Shown: positions 23,944 through 33,257 of the stretch, piece by piece
How the letters are laid out: every line of letters starts with the position of its first letter
How positions within the stretch are numbered: the stretch's first letter is position 1
Assembly (NCBI RefSeq): GCF_001049495.1
Contig: NZ_CDWI01000011.1
Span: 992,001 to 1,056,000, forward strand
Reading direction: 5' to 3'
Length of the DNA: 64,000 nucleotides
DNA from: Microbacterium sp. 3J1
Lineage (GTDB): Bacteria > Actinomycetota > Actinomycetes > Actinomycetales > Microbacteriaceae
The notes under the pieces: generated by a model
What the model was told of the DNA's origin: nothing
Databases searched by the model: none
Seen by the model: only the letters and a program-made list of their open reading frames with translations
Program-made: the position numbers and the translations under genes

Positions 23944-26577
23944 TCAGTGCGCGGCCTCGTTCCAGTCGTGGCCGCGCCCGACCTGCACGTCGAGCGGCAC
24001 CGAGAGATCGGCGGCATCGCCCATGCGCGACCGCACGATGCGCTCGGCCGCGTCCCACTCCCCCGGAGCGACCTCGACCACGAGCTCATCATGGATCTGA
24101 AGCAGCACGCGGGATGCGAGACCCTCCGTGCGCAGGTCGTCGTGGATGTGCAGCAGAGCGATCTTCATGATGTCGGCGGCACTGCCCTGGATGGGGGCGT
24201 TGAGCGCGGCGCGCTCCGCGTTCTCCCGGAGCACGCGGTTGGGGCTCGCGAGGTCGGGGAAGGGCCGCCGGCGGCCGAAGATCGTCTCGGTGTAGCCGAC
24301 TTCCTTGGCCTTCATCACCGATGCCCGCAGGTAGTCTCGCACCGCGCCGAAGCGGGCGAAGTACTCGACCATGAGCTGCTTGGCCTCCGACTGCTCGATG
24401 CGCAGCTGCTTCGAGAGGCCGAACGCCGACAGCCCGTAGACAAGGCCGTAGGACATGGCCTTGACCTTGGTGCGCATGGCCGCGGTGACCTCGCTGGGGC
24501 CCACGCCGAAGACCCGCGCGCCGACGAACCGATGCAGGTCCTCTCCGCTGTTGAACGCCTCGATGAGCCCCTCGTCACCGGAGAGGTGGGCCATGATCCG
24601 CATCTCGATCTGCGAGTAGTCCGCGGTGAGCAACGACTCGTAGCCCTCCCCGACCTGGAACGCGCTGCGGATGCGCCGCGACTCCTCCGTGCGCACCGGG
24701 ATGTTCTGGAGGTTCGGGTCGGTGCTCGACAGGCGTCCCGTCTGGCTTCCCGTCTGCACGTAGGTCGTGCGCACACGGTGGTCGGCGCCGATCGCCGTGT
24801 CGAGCGACTCGATGATCTGACGCAGCTTCGTCGCCTCTCGGTGCTGCAGCAGCAGACCGAGGAACGGATGCGGGTGCGACTCCTGGAGGTCGGCCAGCAC
24901 CGCGGCATCCGTGGAGTAGCCGGTCTTCGTCTTGCGTGTCTTCGGCAGCTGAAGGTCGTCGAAGAGGACCTCCTGCAGCTGCTTCGGCGAACCGAGGTTG
25001 AACTCGCGTCCGACGATTCCGAACGCGTCCTGAGCGAGCGCGTCGGCCCGCGTCGCGAGCTCACCGGAGAACGTCGAGAGGATCTCATGAGAGACGGCGA
25101 CCCCCGCGACCTCCATGTCGGCGAGGGTGAGCAGCGTGGGCAGCTCGATGTCGGTGAGCACGGCGGCCACGGACTCGGGGATGTCGTCGCGCAGCGCCCC
25201 GGCCACACGGAGCGCGAACCACGCCTCCTGCGACGGCGTGGCACCCTCGGTCTCGGGGACCAGCTGGGAGGGGTCGGCCTCGGGGAGCTTCTCGCCGAGG
25301 TAGCGCTCGACGAGGTCTCCGAGCGTCTTGTCGGGAAAGCTCGGTCGCAGCAGCCAGCCGGCCAGGCTGGTGTCGTAGGCGAGGCCGCCGAAGCGGATGC
25401 CGAGCCGCAGCAGTGCCTTCACCTGCGGCTTCGCGTCGTGCAGGACCTTCGGGCTGTCGGATTCGAGCCAGTCGCGCAGTGTCGACGCGGCCTCGTCGTT
25501 CCAGTCGAGCTCGCGCAGCTCAGAATCGGTCGCCGCGCCCAGACGTGTCGGCACCCCGCCCTGGGTCAGCACGCGGAGTGCGACGTCTGCCTGCTGGCCC
25601 ATAGCCCAGGCCACGAATTCGGCCGGTGTCGCCTGCACGGGCACCGGCATCTCGACGACGGCAGCGGGATCGTCGGCGACCTCCCCCGCGCCGACGGCTT
25701 CGAAGACACGCGGAAGAAGGGTGCGGAACTCCAGACGCGCGAAGATGTCGCGCACGGCCTGGGCGTCGATCGGGGTGACGACGAGATCGTCGGGCGCGAC
25801 CGGCAGCTCGACGTCGCGCAGCAGGCGGTTCAGCTTGCGGTTGCGTCGCACGTCTTCGATGTGATCGCGGAGGTTGCCGCCCACCACGCCCTTGATCTCG
25901 TCTGCCCGGTCGAGCAGCTCGTCGAGGGTACCGAACTGGGTGAGCCACTTGACCGCGGTCTTCTCCCCCACCTTCGGGACGCCCGGCAGGTTGTCGCTGG
26001 TCTCACCGACGAGCGCGGCGATGTCGGGATACTGCTCGGGACGGACGCCGTACCGCTCCTGCACCGTCGTGGGGTCGTAGCGCTTGAGCTGCGAGACACC
26101 CTGGACGTTCGGGTACAGGAGCGTGATGTCGTCGGTGACGAGCTGGATCGTGTCACGGTCGCCGGAGACGACGAGGACGTCGTAGCCCTGCTCGGCGCCC
26201 TGAGTCGAGAGCGTCGCGAGGATGTCGTCGGCCTCGATGCCCTCCTTCGTCAGAACCGGGATCGACATCGCGGCGAGGCAGTCCTGCAGGAGAGGGATCT
26301 GCCCGCGGAATTCCTGCGGCGTCTCAGATCGGGTCGCCTTGTACTCGGGATACTCGTCGGTGCGGAACGAGTGGCGGGAGGTGTCGAAGGCGATCGCCAT
26401 GTGCGTCGGCTGCTCGGCCTTGATGAGATTGACCAGCATCGACAGGAAGCCGTAGATGGCGTTCGTGTGCTGGTTGTCCTTCGTGGTGAAGTTCTCCACC
26501 GGGAGGGCGAAGAAGGCGCGATAGGCGAGCGAGTGGCCGTCGACGACCATGAGGGTAGGCTTTGCGGAGTCCGTCAC
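23944..26577 (-). CDS. polA: DNA polymerase I
   Basis: 877 residues from a GTG start. It has an N-terminal 5'-3' exonuclease domain (MVVDGHSLAYRAFFALPVEN; GVPKVGEKTAVKWL), a degenerate central domain and a C-terminal family A polymerase. Motif A is LLTADYSQIEMRIMAHLSGD, motif B is in MRTKVKAMSYGLVYGLSAFG, and motif C is LLQIHDELVVEV. The central domain does not show the acidic residues needed for 3'-5' proofreading, as is usual in actinobacteria. It acts in Okazaki fragment processing and repair. Divergent from the thioesterase gene. Confidence 0.97.
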   Translation of the reverse strand: MTDSAKPTLMVVDGHSLAYRAFFALPVENFTTKDNQHTNAIYGFLSMLVNLIKAEQPTHMAIAFDTSRHSFRTDEYPEYKATRSETPQEFRGQIPLLQDCLAAMSIPVLTKEGIEADDILATLSTQGAEQGYDVLVVSGDRDTIQLVTDDITLLYPNVQGVSQLKRYDPTTVQERYGVRPEQYPDIAALVGETSDNLPGVPKVGEKTAVKWLTQFGTLDELLDRADEIKGVVGGNLRDHIEDVRRNRKLNRLLRDVELPVAPDDLVVTPIDAQAVRDIFARLEFRTLLPRVFEAVGAGEVADDPAAVVEMPVPVQATPAEFVAWAMGQQADVALRVLTQGGVPTRLGAATDSELRELDWNDEAASTLRDWLESDSPKVLHDAKPQVKALLRLGIRFGGLAYDTSLAGWLLRPSFPDKTLGDLVERYLGEKLPEADPSQLVPETEGATPSQEAWFALRVAGALRDDIPESVAAVLTDIELPTLLTLADMEVAGVAVSHEILSTFSGELATRADALAQDAFGIVGREFNLGSPKQLQEVLFDDLQLPKTRKTKTGYSTDAAVLADLQESHPHPFLGLLLQHREATKLRQIIESLDTAIGADHRVRTTYVQTGSQTGRLSSTDPNLQNIPVRTEESRRIRSAFQVGEGYESLLTADYSQIEMRIMAHLSGDEGLIEAFNSGEDLHRFVGARVFGVGPSEVTAAMRTKVKAMSYGLVYGLSAFGLSKQLRIEQSEAKQLMVEYFARFGAVRDYLRASVMKAKEVGYTETIFGRRRPFPDLASPNRVLRENAERAALNAPIQGSAADIMKIALLHIHDDLRTEGLASRVLLQIHDELVVEVAPGEWDAAERIVRSRMGDAADLSVPLDVQVGRGHDWNEAAH

Positions 26578-26621
26578 CCTGTCAGCCTAACGAGGACCAC
26601 TGACACCCGCTGAGGAGAGCC

Positions 26622-27050
26622 ATGAGCGAGACCACGACCGATCCCGGACTCGACTGGGCGACCGCCCGTGGGATGGGCGCTCTCGCCGAGAAGATGGGGC
26701 TGAAGTTCGTCGAATTCAGCGTCGAGCGCAGCGTCGCGACCATGCCCGTCGAGGGCAACACCCAGCCCGTCGGCCTCATGCACGGAGGCGCCTACGTCGT
26801 CCTCGGCGAATCGCTCGGTTCCATGTCGGCCAACCTTCACGCGGGGCCCGGACGGCTCGCGGTCGGCGTCGACATCAACGCCACGCACACGCGGTCGGCC
26901 ACTTCCGGGGTCGTGACCGGCGTGTGCACGCCGGTGCACCTCGGACGCAGCATCACGGTGCACGAGATCGTGGTCACCGACGATCAGGGCCGCCGATGCT
27001 CGACGATCCGGATCACCAACATGATCAAGGACGCTCCCGCGGCGAGCTGA
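26622..27050 (+). CDS. PaaI-type hotdog-fold thioesterase
   Basis: The 142-residue protein is a single hotdog domain. The signature VGLMHGGAYVVLGESLGSMS is that of the PaaI/DHNA-CoA thioesterase group (HGG loop with a catalytic acidic residue after it). GAGAGCC precedes the ATG. It likely hydrolyses an aromatic or medium-chain acyl-CoA in the cytoplasm; in actinobacteria it may serve menaquinone synthesis, but no men genes are nearby. Its last 26 bases overlap the convergent GNAT gene. Confidence 0.85.
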   Translation: MSETTTDPGLDWATARGMGALAEKMGLKFVEFSVERSVATMPVEGNTQPVGLMHGGAYVVLGESLGSMSANLHAGPGRLAVGVDINATHTRSATSGVVTGVCTPVHLGRSITVHEIVVTDDQGRRCSTIRITNMIKDAPAAS

Positions 27051-27588
27051 GCGGCTCCTCCAGCAGCAGCTGGAAGAGCAGATGGTCCTGCCACTCCCCT
27101 GCGATGTGCAGGTAGCGCGGCGCAGTCCCGATGCGTTCGAACCCCGCGCTCGTCAGCACGCGCTGCGAGGCCGTGTTGTGCATCAGCGTCGCGGCCTGCA
27201 GACGATGGAGTCCGATCTCCCGGCGCGCGTAGGCGGCGACCTGGGCGACGCCCCGTGACGCGAGACCGCGGCGGAGTCGGGTGCGGTCGACCCAGTACCC
27301 GAGGTCGGCGCTCCGGAACGCGCCGCGGACGATGTTGTTGAGATTCATCCGCCCGCGGATGCGACCGTCCGAGGACTCGATCACGAAGCGCGCGCCGCGC
27401 CCGTCAGCGGCATCCGCCAGACAGTGGGACACGTGCCGTTCCTGCCACGCGTCGGTGAAGAAGTCCTCGTCACGCAGCGGTTCCCAGGGAGCCAGGTGCT
27501 CACGGTTCTCGAGGTACGCGCGCGCAAGTTCCGCGCCGTCGCCGGCACGCACGAGTCGAAGTGTGTGATCCGCGTCGAGCGGCAGCAC
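27025..27588 (-). CDS. RimJ/RimL-type GNAT acetyltransferase
   Basis: A 187-residue protein starting at GTG. It has the long GNAT layout of ribosomal-protein or small-molecule acetyltransferases: LRLVRAGDGAELARAYLENR at the start, LGYWVDRTRLRRGLASRGVA as the acetyl-CoA loop, and TASQRVLTSAGFERIGTAPR at the end. It follows the ANTAR regulator by three bases and is probably cotranscribed. The actual substrate is unknown. The 3' end overlaps the convergent thioesterase gene by 26 bases. Confidence 0.85.
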   Translation of the reverse strand: MLPLDADHTLRLVRAGDGAELARAYLENREHLAPWEPLRDEDFFTDAWQERHVSHCLADAADGRGARFVIESSDGRIRGRMNLNNIVRGAFRSADLGYWVDRTRLRRGLASRGVAQVAAYARREIGLHRLQAATLMHNTASQRVLTSAGFERIGTAPRYLHIAGEWQDHLLFQLLLEEPLSSPRERP

Positions 27589-27591
27589 GGA

Positions 27592-28209
27592 CTACTTCTT
27601 CGGTGCCAGCTGCTCGATGATCGCCTTCGCGACGTCCTGCATCGTGAGGCGACGGTCCATCGACGCCTTCTGGATCCAGCGGAAGGCCTCGGGCTCGGAA
27701 AGGCCCATCTTCTCGTTCAGCAGCCCCTTGGCGCGGTCGACGAGCTTGCGTGTCTCGAAGCGCTCGACCATGTCGGCGACCTCGGCCTCGAGCGTGATGA
27801 TCTGCTCGTGACGCGCCAGCGCGATCTCGATCGCCGGAAGCAGGTCGTTCGGGGTGAACGGCTTCACGACGTAGGCGAGGGCGCCTGCTTCGCTGGCCCG
27901 CTCGACGAGCTCCTTCTGGCTGAAGGCGGTCAGGAGCACGACCGGCGCGATGTTGCCCTTGTGGAGCTTCTCGGCGGCGCTGATGCCGTCGAGCTGCGGC
28001 ATCTTGACGTCCATGATGACGAGGTCGGGACGCAGCTCGGTCGCCAGCGCGACGGCGGTCTCGCCGTCGCCGGCCTCGCCGACGACATCGAAGCCGTTGT
28101 CGCGGAGGATCTCGACGATGTCGAGACGGATCAGCGATTCGTCTTCGGCGACGACGACGCGTCGGGGTGCGGATGCCGTGGGCTGCTCAGCCTGTTCTTG
28201 CTCGGTCAC
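27592..28209 (-). CDS. ANTAR-domain response regulator (PdtaR-like)
   Basis: 205 residues. A receiver domain occupies about 17-130 with acidic pocket E22/D23, phosphoacceptor D67 in VIMDVKMPQLDG and K116 in VVKPF. An ANTAR RNA-binding domain occupies the last ~60 residues (TRKLVDRAKGLLNEKMGLSE). ANTAR proteins bind paired hairpins in leader RNAs and prevent termination. The matching sensor kinase (PdtaS-like) is not in the window, as is normal for the mycobacterial pair. The gene is divergent from tRNA-Leu and leads a GNAT gene. Confidence 0.93.
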   Translation of the reverse strand: MTEQEQAEQPTASAPRRVVVAEDESLIRLDIVEILRDNGFDVVGEAGDGETAVALATELRPDLVIMDVKMPQLDGISAAEKLHKGNIAPVVLLTAFSQKELVERASEAGALAYVVKPFTPNDLLPAIEIALARHEQIITLEAEVADMVERFETRKLVDRAKGLLNEKMGLSEPEAFRWIQKASMDRRLTMQDVAKAIIEQLAPKK

Positions 28210-28287
28210 ACCACCATCCTAGTGGAGAGCGGCTCGGAGGACTCTGAGGTGCTCCGCGCGTGGCCCTCGTCCGGTCCTGCTCTGCGA

Positions 28288-28293
28288 TACAGT
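28288..28293 (+). promoter_or_regulatory. Possible -10 element for tRNA-Leu
   Basis: TACAGT fits the TAnnnT actinobacterial -10 pattern and lies 24 bases before the mature tRNA, leaving a short leader. No convincing -35 hexamer is seen at 16-18 bases upstream, so the call is tentative. Confidence 0.3.
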
Positions 28294-28311
28294 CGAAGGC
28301 GCGACACACGA

Positions 28312-28397
28312 GCCGGCGTGGCGGAATGGCAGACGCGGAGCACTCAAAATGCTTTGTCCGAAAGGGCGTGTGGGTTCGAGTCCCACCGCCGGCACCA
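28312..28397 (+). tRNA. tRNA-Leu (anticodon CAA)
   Basis: An 86-base class II tRNA with encoded CCA. The acceptor stem GCCGGCG pairs with CGCCGGC, discriminator A, then CCA at 28395-28397. The anticodon arm is GAGCA-CTCAAAA-TGCTT, which puts CAA at positions 34-36 and reads UUG. A long variable arm (GTCCGAAAGGGC) is typical of tRNA-Leu. The T arm is GTGGG-TTCGAGT-CCCAC. All stems pair. Confidence 0.97.
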
Positions 28398-28458
28398 GTG
28401 ATCGAGACGTCGTCAACCCCCGCGCCACTCCGATGAGAGTGCGCCTAGGCTCGCCCGC

Positions 28459-28671
28459 ATGACAGACATCTCGATCGGCGACCGCGTCAGTTGGAACACC
28501 TCCCAGGGCCGGACCCGGGGCAAGGTGGTCGAACGCAAGACCCGGGACTTCACCTTCGCGGGACGGCACTTCACGGCATCCGATGAGGAGCCGTCGTACA
28601 TCGTCGAGTCGGAGAAGTCCGGCGACCAGGCCGCGCATCGAGGGGCGGCGCTGCGCAGACTGAAGTCCTGA
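28459..28671 (+). CDS. DUF2945 (hypervirulence-associated TUDOR-like) small protein
   Basis: A 70-residue soluble basic protein. The pattern ISIGDRVSWNTSQGRTRGKV, then RHFTASDEEPSYIVESEKSG and HRGAALRRL at the end, is that of the DUF2945 family, a small SH3/TUDOR-like barrel. The biochemical role is unknown. It lies 61 bases after tRNA-Leu and is convergent with the hydrolase gene, with only four bases between stops. Confidence 0.8.
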   Translation: MTDISIGDRVSWNTSQGRTRGKVVERKTRDFTFAGRHFTASDEEPSYIVESEKSGDQAAHRGAALRRLKS

Positions 28672-28675
28672 CGCG

Positions 28676-29335
28676 TCATTCCTCCGCCACCGCGACGACC
28701 TCGGCGATCACGCGGGGATCCGCGAGGACCCGGAAGTGCCCCCCGGTGTCGAGGCGCACGTTCTTCCTCGCCCCGTCGAGCTCGCTGCTCTCAGGGATGT
28801 GCGGATCGAACTGGCCGAAGATCGAGACGATCCGCTCGTTCACGGCGACGTTGCGAGCCAGCTCGAGGATGCCTGGGTCGGAGGGCGAGAACGATCGGAT
28901 CGACGGGATGAGGAACAGTCGGGCGTAGCGGGATCCGCCGAACGGCGTCGCGACGGCGACCATCGCCCTGACCCGCGCTCCGGCAGCCCCGCTCATCACC
29001 AGCTTGCCGGCGAGTCCGCCCTTGCTGTGCGCTACCAGCACCACGTCGTCGAGATCCTCCGATTCGAGGAACGCCGCGACGACCGCTGCCGCCTCCGGGA
29101 CCGGCCTTCTGTTGTGCCGTAGCTTGTCGACGACGAAGACGGGGTGGCCCCGTGCGTGCAGCGTCGTGATGAGAGGCTGCATGAAGCGCCAGGTCTCGTA
29201 GACGCCCGGGATGATCACCACCGGCACCCCGTCACCGGTGCGGAACGCCTGTGCGTCGGTCCGGTCCAGTGTCGCCCTCGTCTGCCAGTACGCCGCGTAC
29301 GCGTAATCGGCGAGCCACCAGCCCGCCGCTCTCAC
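28676..29335 (-). CDS. Alpha/beta hydrolase, PGAP1/lipase-like
   Basis: 219 residues from a GTG at 29335 that overlaps the stop of the upstream hydrolase in GTGA; the frame stays open further upstream only inside the neighbouring gene. The oxyanion strand VVIIPGVYETW and the nucleophile elbow VVLVAHSKGGLAG are clear; the His is probably in TGGHFRVLADP. The AHSKGG elbow and long-range layout resemble triacylglycerol lipase or PGAP1-type esterases. Translationally coupled to a second alpha/beta hydrolase, so the two may act on related esters. Confidence 0.82.
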   Translation of the reverse strand: MRAAGWWLADYAYAAYWQTRATLDRTDAQAFRTGDGVPVVIIPGVYETWRFMQPLITTLHARGHPVFVVDKLRHNRRPVPEAAAVVAAFLESEDLDDVVLVAHSKGGLAGKLVMSGAAGARVRAMVAVATPFGGSRYARLFLIPSIRSFSPSDPGILELARNVAVNERIVSIFGQFDPHIPESSELDGARKNVRLDTGGHFRVLADPRVIAEVVAVAEE

Positions 29336-30135
29336 GATGTCGATGCCGGACTCCTCCGTTCGTCGCGCGGCGACACCGCACCTGCGCTGATCGTGGCCAC
29401 ATGACCCTCGATCGCGGCGGCCACCGCCTCCGGTGCCGAGTACTGCACGTTGTGCTGTTGACCTGGCAGCTCCACGAGAGCGCCGTCCACGAGGGACCGC
29501 AGACGTCGGCACCAGGCCGGTCCGGCGACCGGATCGTCCCCGCCGCGGATGATGAGCACCGGCGCGGAGAGGCGCACGATCCCATCCTCGGTGGGGTACG
29601 CCACCATGTGGCGCGCCTGACGCAGATACCACCGGATGCCGCATCGCACGTAGTCCGTGAAGACGACGGCGTTCGCAGCGGGCGACTCGCCGAGCGTGTC
29701 GACCGCGAGGGCGCGACTCTGGGCGACGAGCGTGCGATGACGCTCGTCGACGACCGGCCCGATGAGAACGACGCCCGCGACGCGGTCGGGCGCCGACCTC
29801 GCCGCCTCGATCGCCCACTGCACCCCCATGGAGTGTCCGACGAGGATGCAGCGGCTGACGCCGAGCAGCCCGAGCAGCTCTCCCAGTAGCCGCCCCATCG
29901 TCGGGACGTCGAGGTCGTCGACGGGCTTCGGCAACCCGCCGAAACCCGGCAGATCCACCGAGATCAGCCGTGCGCTCTGGGGCAGAGCCTCGTGGAGCGG
30001 ACGCAGGTATCGATGGGACATGCCGACGCCGTGAACGAGCAGATAGGTCACGGCGTCCGACGGTCCGGTCACGCCGCTCTCGTGCAGACGGACGGCGTGA
30101 CCGCCGACGACGATCCGCCTGCGCAGTGTGCTCAT
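29332..30135 (-). CDS. Alpha/beta hydrolase
   Basis: 267 residues from the ATG at 30135 (a GTG nine bases upstream is an alternative). The core is classical: YLLVHGVGMSHRYLRPLHEA for the oxyanion region, LVGHSMGVQWAIEAA as nucleophile elbow, RGGDDPVA for the acid, and PGQQHNVQYSAPE for the histidine. It fits esterase, peptidase or haloperoxidase-type hydrolases; the substrate is not predictable. It overlaps the second hydrolase gene by four bases. Confidence 0.83.
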   Translation of the reverse strand: MSTLRRRIVVGGHAVRLHESGVTGPSDAVTYLLVHGVGMSHRYLRPLHEALPQSARLISVDLPGFGGLPKPVDDLDVPTMGRLLGELLGLLGVSRCILVGHSMGVQWAIEAARSAPDRVAGVVLIGPVVDERHRTLVAQSRALAVDTLGESPAANAVVFTDYVRCGIRWYLRQARHMVAYPTEDGIVRLSAPVLIIRGGDDPVAGPAWCRRLRSLVDGALVELPGQQHNVQYSAPEAVAAAIEGHVATISAGAVSPRDERRSPASTS

Positions 30136-30236
30136 GCGCGCCACCCTATCGTCGGCTCCGCGATCGGGAGGACCGGGTTGACAGCACCCTCTCGCCGCCC
30201 CAGTTGACCATCATGAACCGCACGTCCGCGGGCACG

Positions 30237-30270
30237 CAGAAGGGGCGGGACCGAAGTCCCGCCCCTTCTG
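30237..30270 (-). terminator. Strong hairpin terminator after pyk
   Basis: Two 15-base arms pair perfectly around a CGAA loop; on the plus strand the left arm is CAGAAGGGGCGGGAC. It begins 14 bases after the pyk stop. No T tract follows in the minus-strand direction, which is common for terminators in GC-rich actinobacteria. It marks the end of the gltBD-pyk region. Confidence 0.8.
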
Positions 30271-30283
30271 ACGCACCGTCCGA

Positions 30284-31735
30284 TCAGACGGTCGCTTCCT
30301 TGTAGATGGGCGCTGCGCCGTTCACAGCGTCGCCGACCTTGTGGACGCGGATGTCGTTGGTCGACCCGACGATTCCGGGAGGGGAACCGGAGATCACGAC
30401 GACCTTGTCGCCCTCGGCGGCCAGGCCGCTCTTGAGCAGGTAGTCGTCGACCTGGAGGTACATGAGGTCGGTGTGCTGCACCATGTCGACGAGCGTCGAA
30501 CGGATGCCCCAGGTCAGCGCCATGCGCCGACGGATGTCGGGCTCCGGGGTGAACGCGAGCATCGGGATACGCGAACGCAGACGCGACAGACGGCGGGCGG
30601 AGTCGCCCGACTGGGTGAACACGCACAGGAACTTGGCATCGACGAACTCGGCGACCTCGAGGGCGGCGAGAGTGATCGCACCGCCCTGGGTACGGGGCTT
30701 CGTGGTCAGCGGCGCGATGCGCTCCAGCCCGTGCTCCTCGGTCGACTCGATGATCCGCGCCATGGTCTCGACCACGACGACCGGGTAGTCGCCGACGCTG
30801 GTCTCGCCCGAGAGCATGACCGCGTCCGCGCCGTCCAGCACGGCGTTCGCGACGTCGGAGGTCTCGGCGCGCGTCGGGACCGGGCTGTTGATCATCGACT
30901 CGAGCATCTGCGTCGCGACGATGACCGGCTTCGCGTTGCGGCGGGCGAGCTCGACCGCGCGCTTCTGGACGATCGGTACGGCCTCGAGCGGAAGCTCCAC
31001 ACCCAGATCGCCACGTGCGACCATGATGCCGTCGAACGCGTCGACGATACCCTCGAGCGCGTCGACGGCCTGAGGCTTCTCGACCTTGGCGATGACGGGG
31101 ACGCGCACGCCCTCCTCGGCCATGATCTCGTGAACCCGGGTGACGTCCTCGGCGTTGCGCACGAAGGAGAGAGCGATGAGGTCGGCGCCGGTGCGGAGGC
31201 CCCAGCGGAGGTCGTCCTCGTCCTTCTCACTCAGAGCGGGTACGTTGACCGCGACGCCGGGCAGGTTGATGCCCTTGTTGTTCGACACCGCTCCGGCGAC
31301 GATCACGCGCGTCGTGACGGTGACACCGTCGGTCTCGACGACCTCGACGCGGACCTTGCCGTCGTCGATGAGCAGGAAGTCGCCGGGCTTGACGTCCTGC
31401 GGCAGACCCTTGAAGGTCGTTCCGCAGATGTCCTTGTTGCCGATGATGTCCTCGGTCGTGATCTTGAAGATGTCGCCTTCGGCGAGCTCGTAGGGACCGG
31501 CCTCGAACTTGCCGAGACGGATCTTCGGGCCCTGCAGGTCGACCAGGATGGCGACGGCGCGGCCTGCGTCGTCGGCGGCGCGGCGGACGTTCGCGTAGTT
31601 GTTCTCGTGCACGGAGTAGTCGCCGTGGCTGAGGTTCAGGCGAGCGACATCCACACCCGCGTCGATCAGTGCACGCACGGTCTCATAGGTGGAAGTTGCA
31701 GGGCCCAGGGTGGCGACGATTTTCGCGCGTCTCAA
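30284..31735 (-). CDS. pyk: Pyruvate kinase
   Basis: Converts phosphoenolpyruvate and ADP to pyruvate and ATP, the last step of glycolysis, in the cytoplasm. 483 residues, full length for the bacterial enzyme. The start MRRAKIVATLGPATSTYETV, the active-site IMVARGDLGVELP and the C-terminal domain (AAEGDKVVVISGSPPG) are diagnostic. The start codon is TTG at 31735 (TTGAGACGCGCG) with GGAG seven bases upstream. The next gene upstream, gltD, is in the same direction 55 bases away. A perfect hairpin follows the stop. Confidence 0.97.
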   Translation of the reverse strand: MRRAKIVATLGPATSTYETVRALIDAGVDVARLNLSHGDYSVHENNYANVRRAADDAGRAVAILVDLQGPKIRLGKFEAGPYELAEGDIFKITTEDIIGNKDICGTTFKGLPQDVKPGDFLLIDDGKVRVEVVETDGVTVTTRVIVAGAVSNNKGINLPGVAVNVPALSEKDEDDLRWGLRTGADLIALSFVRNAEDVTRVHEIMAEEGVRVPVIAKVEKPQAVDALEGIVDAFDGIMVARGDLGVELPLEAVPIVQKRAVELARRNAKPVIVATQMLESMINSPVPTRAETSDVANAVLDGADAVMLSGETSVGDYPVVVVETMARIIESTEEHGLERIAPLTTKPRTQGGAITLAALEVAEFVDAKFLCVFTQSGDSARRLSRLRSRIPMLAFTPEPDIRRRMALTWGIRSTLVDMVQHTDLMYLQVDDYLLKSGLAAEGDKVVVISGSPPGIVGSTNDIRVHKVGDAVNGAAPIYKEATV

Positions 31736-31790
31736 CAGATTCTCCAGGGTAGAGGGGGATAGAAATCAGGGCGACGATGCCGGGCTCAGC

Positions 31791-33249
<1,459 letters not shown>

Positions 33250-33257
<8 letters not shown>

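Noticed and set aside
28422-28444. Hairpin after tRNA-Leu
   Set aside because: The stem has a bulge, only about eight pairs and no T tract, and lies just before the ribosome binding region of the next gene, so I do not call it a terminator.
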